A stretch of DNA of 38,746 nucleotides from a virus: the IMG/VR virus record IMGVR_UViG_3300047310_000307, positions 1-38,746 of that record. One strand, written 5' to 3'. Made by a program: the position numbers and the translations under genes. This document shows positions 37,300 through 38,746 of the stretch, in pieces; positions within the stretch are counted from its first letter, which is position 1; every line of letters starts with the position of its first letter. A model generated the notes under the pieces. The model saw only the letters and a list, made by a program, of their open reading frames with translations, made no database searches and was not told the origin of the DNA.

Positions 37300-38746
37300 T
37301 CAGCGGCGGCGACTATTCGACCCGCCCCAGCGCCCACCCACACGGTGCGCCACTTTCACATCCGCCGGGTCGCGGTCCTGCTGCATCTGCCGCTGCGCCC
37401 GCTGCTGCTCCTTGTCGGCGTCCACCTTCGTCGGCTGCGCCGGGCCGTAGGCCAGCACGATGTACTCGACCGCGTTCATCGCGTGGTCGTAGAACCCGTC
37501 CTTGAACGCGCGGCGCGTGTTCGGCGACACCGAGTGCGCGATCTTCCGCGCGTCCCAGATGTAGCCCGCCTCCAGCGCGTCGATGAAGTGCGTGCTCTCG
37601 ATGACGCCCTCCGGCGCGACGACGAGCCAGCGGTCGGGGTCCACCGTGAACGCCGCGCCCTGCCGCGTCAGCCGCTTCATGTAGCCCGCGAGGTGCTGGA
37701 TGCAGCGGTCCCGCGCGTCGGGATGGTTCGCCCCGCCGATGGTGTAGAGCATCACGCCATACTCGCGCAGCACGTCGGCGGCGCTGACCCGGGTGCCCTG
37801 CGAATTGTTCTGGTCGCCCGCCGGGTCGCCCGTGCTCCACACCTCGCACGGCAGCTTCCGCTCGCCATCGACATCCGGCGTCCCGCCGAACCAGAGCGCC
37901 CGCTGCGCCACCGCCATCGGCGCGAAGTCCTCGATGAACTGGTCCGTGCCGAGGATGCCGCCGAGCACCCGCAGTTCGCCCCACGGCAGGATCTGCGCCC
38001 ACACCACCGCCGGGTGCGAGTGCCCGAAGTCCCACCCCTCCAGCAGCGGCACGTTGCCGTTCAGGCGCAGCCGCTGCGCGTGGATCCGCGCGTTGAAGCA
38101 GCCCGCATACACCGGCTTGCCCACGATGCTCAGGCCGCGCTTGCCCTCGATGAAGCGCCGCCGCAGCGCGTGCCCCTCGGGATACGCCTCCTCCAGCTTC
38201 GCGATGTAGTCGTCGCCGAGGTTGTGCCGGTTGTCGTAGACGCTGGTCCGCAGGTAGAGGTAGCCCGCCTTGCCGTTGCGCTCGGGGAAGTCCTGCGCGA
38301 TCCAGTGCGTCAGCCCCGGCGGGTTCGGCGTGAGCAGCACCTGATGCGGGTAGCCCGGCTGCGACAGCCGCGCGGGCACGTAGTGCCGATACACGTCCTC
38401 GGGCACCTCCTCGGGCTGGTCGATGCCGAGAAACGCCAGCGTCAGGCCCGCCAGCTTGCCGTAGCGGCTCGTCTCCTCGGCGCTCTTCAGCGCCCGCAGG
38501 TAGACCCGCGACCCGGTCCCGAGGATCTCGTCGTACTCCTCGTCGCCGTGCCACTGCAGCCGGATGCCGTGCGTCGCGCACCAGTCACGCCAGCGCGGCT
38601 TCAGTTGCGCGTCGAGCGCGTCCTGCGTCCACCGGCAGAGCGCGCCGTGGATGCCGTGGTAGTCCACGCAGTAGGCCGCGCTCTTCGCCACCAGCGGCGT
38701 CGTCTTCCCGGCGCGGACGGCTCCCTCCAAGTCCACGTAGGGCCAC
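37300..38746 (-). CDS. terL: Large terminase subunit, N-terminus cut by the window edge
   Basis: At least 481 residues remain; the frame stays open to the right edge, so the true start lies outside. Walker A is GAVRAGKTT (38698-38724), Walker B LAFLGIDQPEE with Asp and Glu. The C-terminal nuclease has acidic motifs in GWDFGHSHPAVVW, in STGDPAGDQNNSQG and in KDGFYDHAMNAVEY, as in RNase H-like terminases. It drives DNA packaging into heads through the portal. It leads the structural operon. No small terminase is visible here. Confidence 0.9.
   Translation of the reverse strand, partial: WPYVDLEGAVRAGKTTPLVAKSAAYCVDYHGIHGALCRWTQDALDAQLKPRWRDWCATHGIRLQWHGDEEYDEILGTGSRVYLRALKSAEETSRYGKLAGLTLAFLGIDQPEEVPEDVYRHYVPARLSQPGYPHQVLLTPNPPGLTHWIAQDFPERNGKAGYLYLRTSVYDNRHNLGDDYIAKLEEAYPEGHALRRRFIEGKRGLSIVGKPVYAGCFNARIHAQRLRLNGNVPLLEGWDFGHSHPAVVWAQILPWGELRVLGGILGTDQFIEDFAPMAVAQRALWFGGTPDVDGERKLPCEVWSTGDPAGDQNNSQGTRVSAADVLREYGVMLYTIGGANHPDARDRCIQHLAGYMKRLTRQGAAFTVDPDRWLVVAPEGVIESTHFIDALEAGYIWDARKIAHSVSPNTRRAFKDGFYDHAMNAVEYIVLAYGPAQPTKVDADKEQQRAQRQMQQDRDPADVKVAHRVGGRWGGSNSRRR

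Noticed and set aside
1-38746. Closure of the window into a circular genome
   Set aside because: Joining the right edge to the left edge does not extend the terminase to a start codon and gives an unlikely continuation of the left-edge gene, so the ends are not shown to meet.
1-38746. CRISPR arrays, insertion sequences and integrase genes
   Set aside because: No regularly spaced repeats, transposase or integrase motifs were seen.

Overview
The window looks like a large piece of the genome of a tailed bacteriophage with a short tail (podovirus-like). No host gene is visible. The DNA is very GC-rich, about two thirds G+C by eye (not computed). Genes are tightly packed, many stop and start codons overlap as ATGA, GTGA or TGATG, and the main blocks have fixed transcription directions. 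The best-supported calls are the large terminase, a portal, a scaffold-like protein, a Mu gpT-like major capsid protein, a tail-nozzle-like protein, an ERF single-strand annealing protein and a PD-(D/E)XK nuclease. The host cannot be named from the sequence. No phage RNA polymerase, DNA polymerase, small terminase or obvious endolysin is present, so parts of the genome lie outside the window. Both edge genes are cut.

Layout. (1) 1-5632, leftward early operon. From its promoter it encodes a ribbon-helix-helix regulator, two related HNH endonucleases separated by two small genes, an ERF annealing protein, a small unknown, a RecB-like PD-(D/E)XK nuclease, a coiled-coil protein, a short helical protein, an AAA ATPase with a winged-helix tail, and the start of a further gene. 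A dense array of GTGTGAC boxes with two perfect palindromes lies after the ATPase gene. (2) 5633-5760, divergent promoter region. (3) 5761-12409, rightward operons of small, mostly unknown proteins, including a DUF932 protein and a DUF6011-like zinc protein. Three sigma70-like promoters drive this arm, and most of its genes carry the same leader CACTGGAGA just before the start codon. (4) 12393-38746, leftward structural operon. It is read from the terminase at the right edge through portal, a GroES-like protein, scaffold, small membrane protein, a 284-base structured non-coding stretch with its own promoter, decoration-like protein, capsid, head-tail connectors, tail and fibre-like proteins, and a run of large Ala/Gln/Gly-rich proteins that ends in a 1,675-residue protein. 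One HNH gene (29318-29683) is inserted on the opposite strand between the capsid gene and its downstream neighbour.

How it fits together. The left arm looks like replication and recombination, the middle arm like early accessory functions, and the right arm like packaging, head, tail and ejected internal proteins. The most unusual points are the co-chaperonin-like protein next to the scaffold, the structured leader in front of the capsid genes, the gene-class-specific CACTGGAGA leader with 5'-terminal hairpins, the box array near the ATPase gene, and paired paralogues (two HNH proteins, two Cys-Gly-Cys proteins, two low-complexity proteins sharing a motif).
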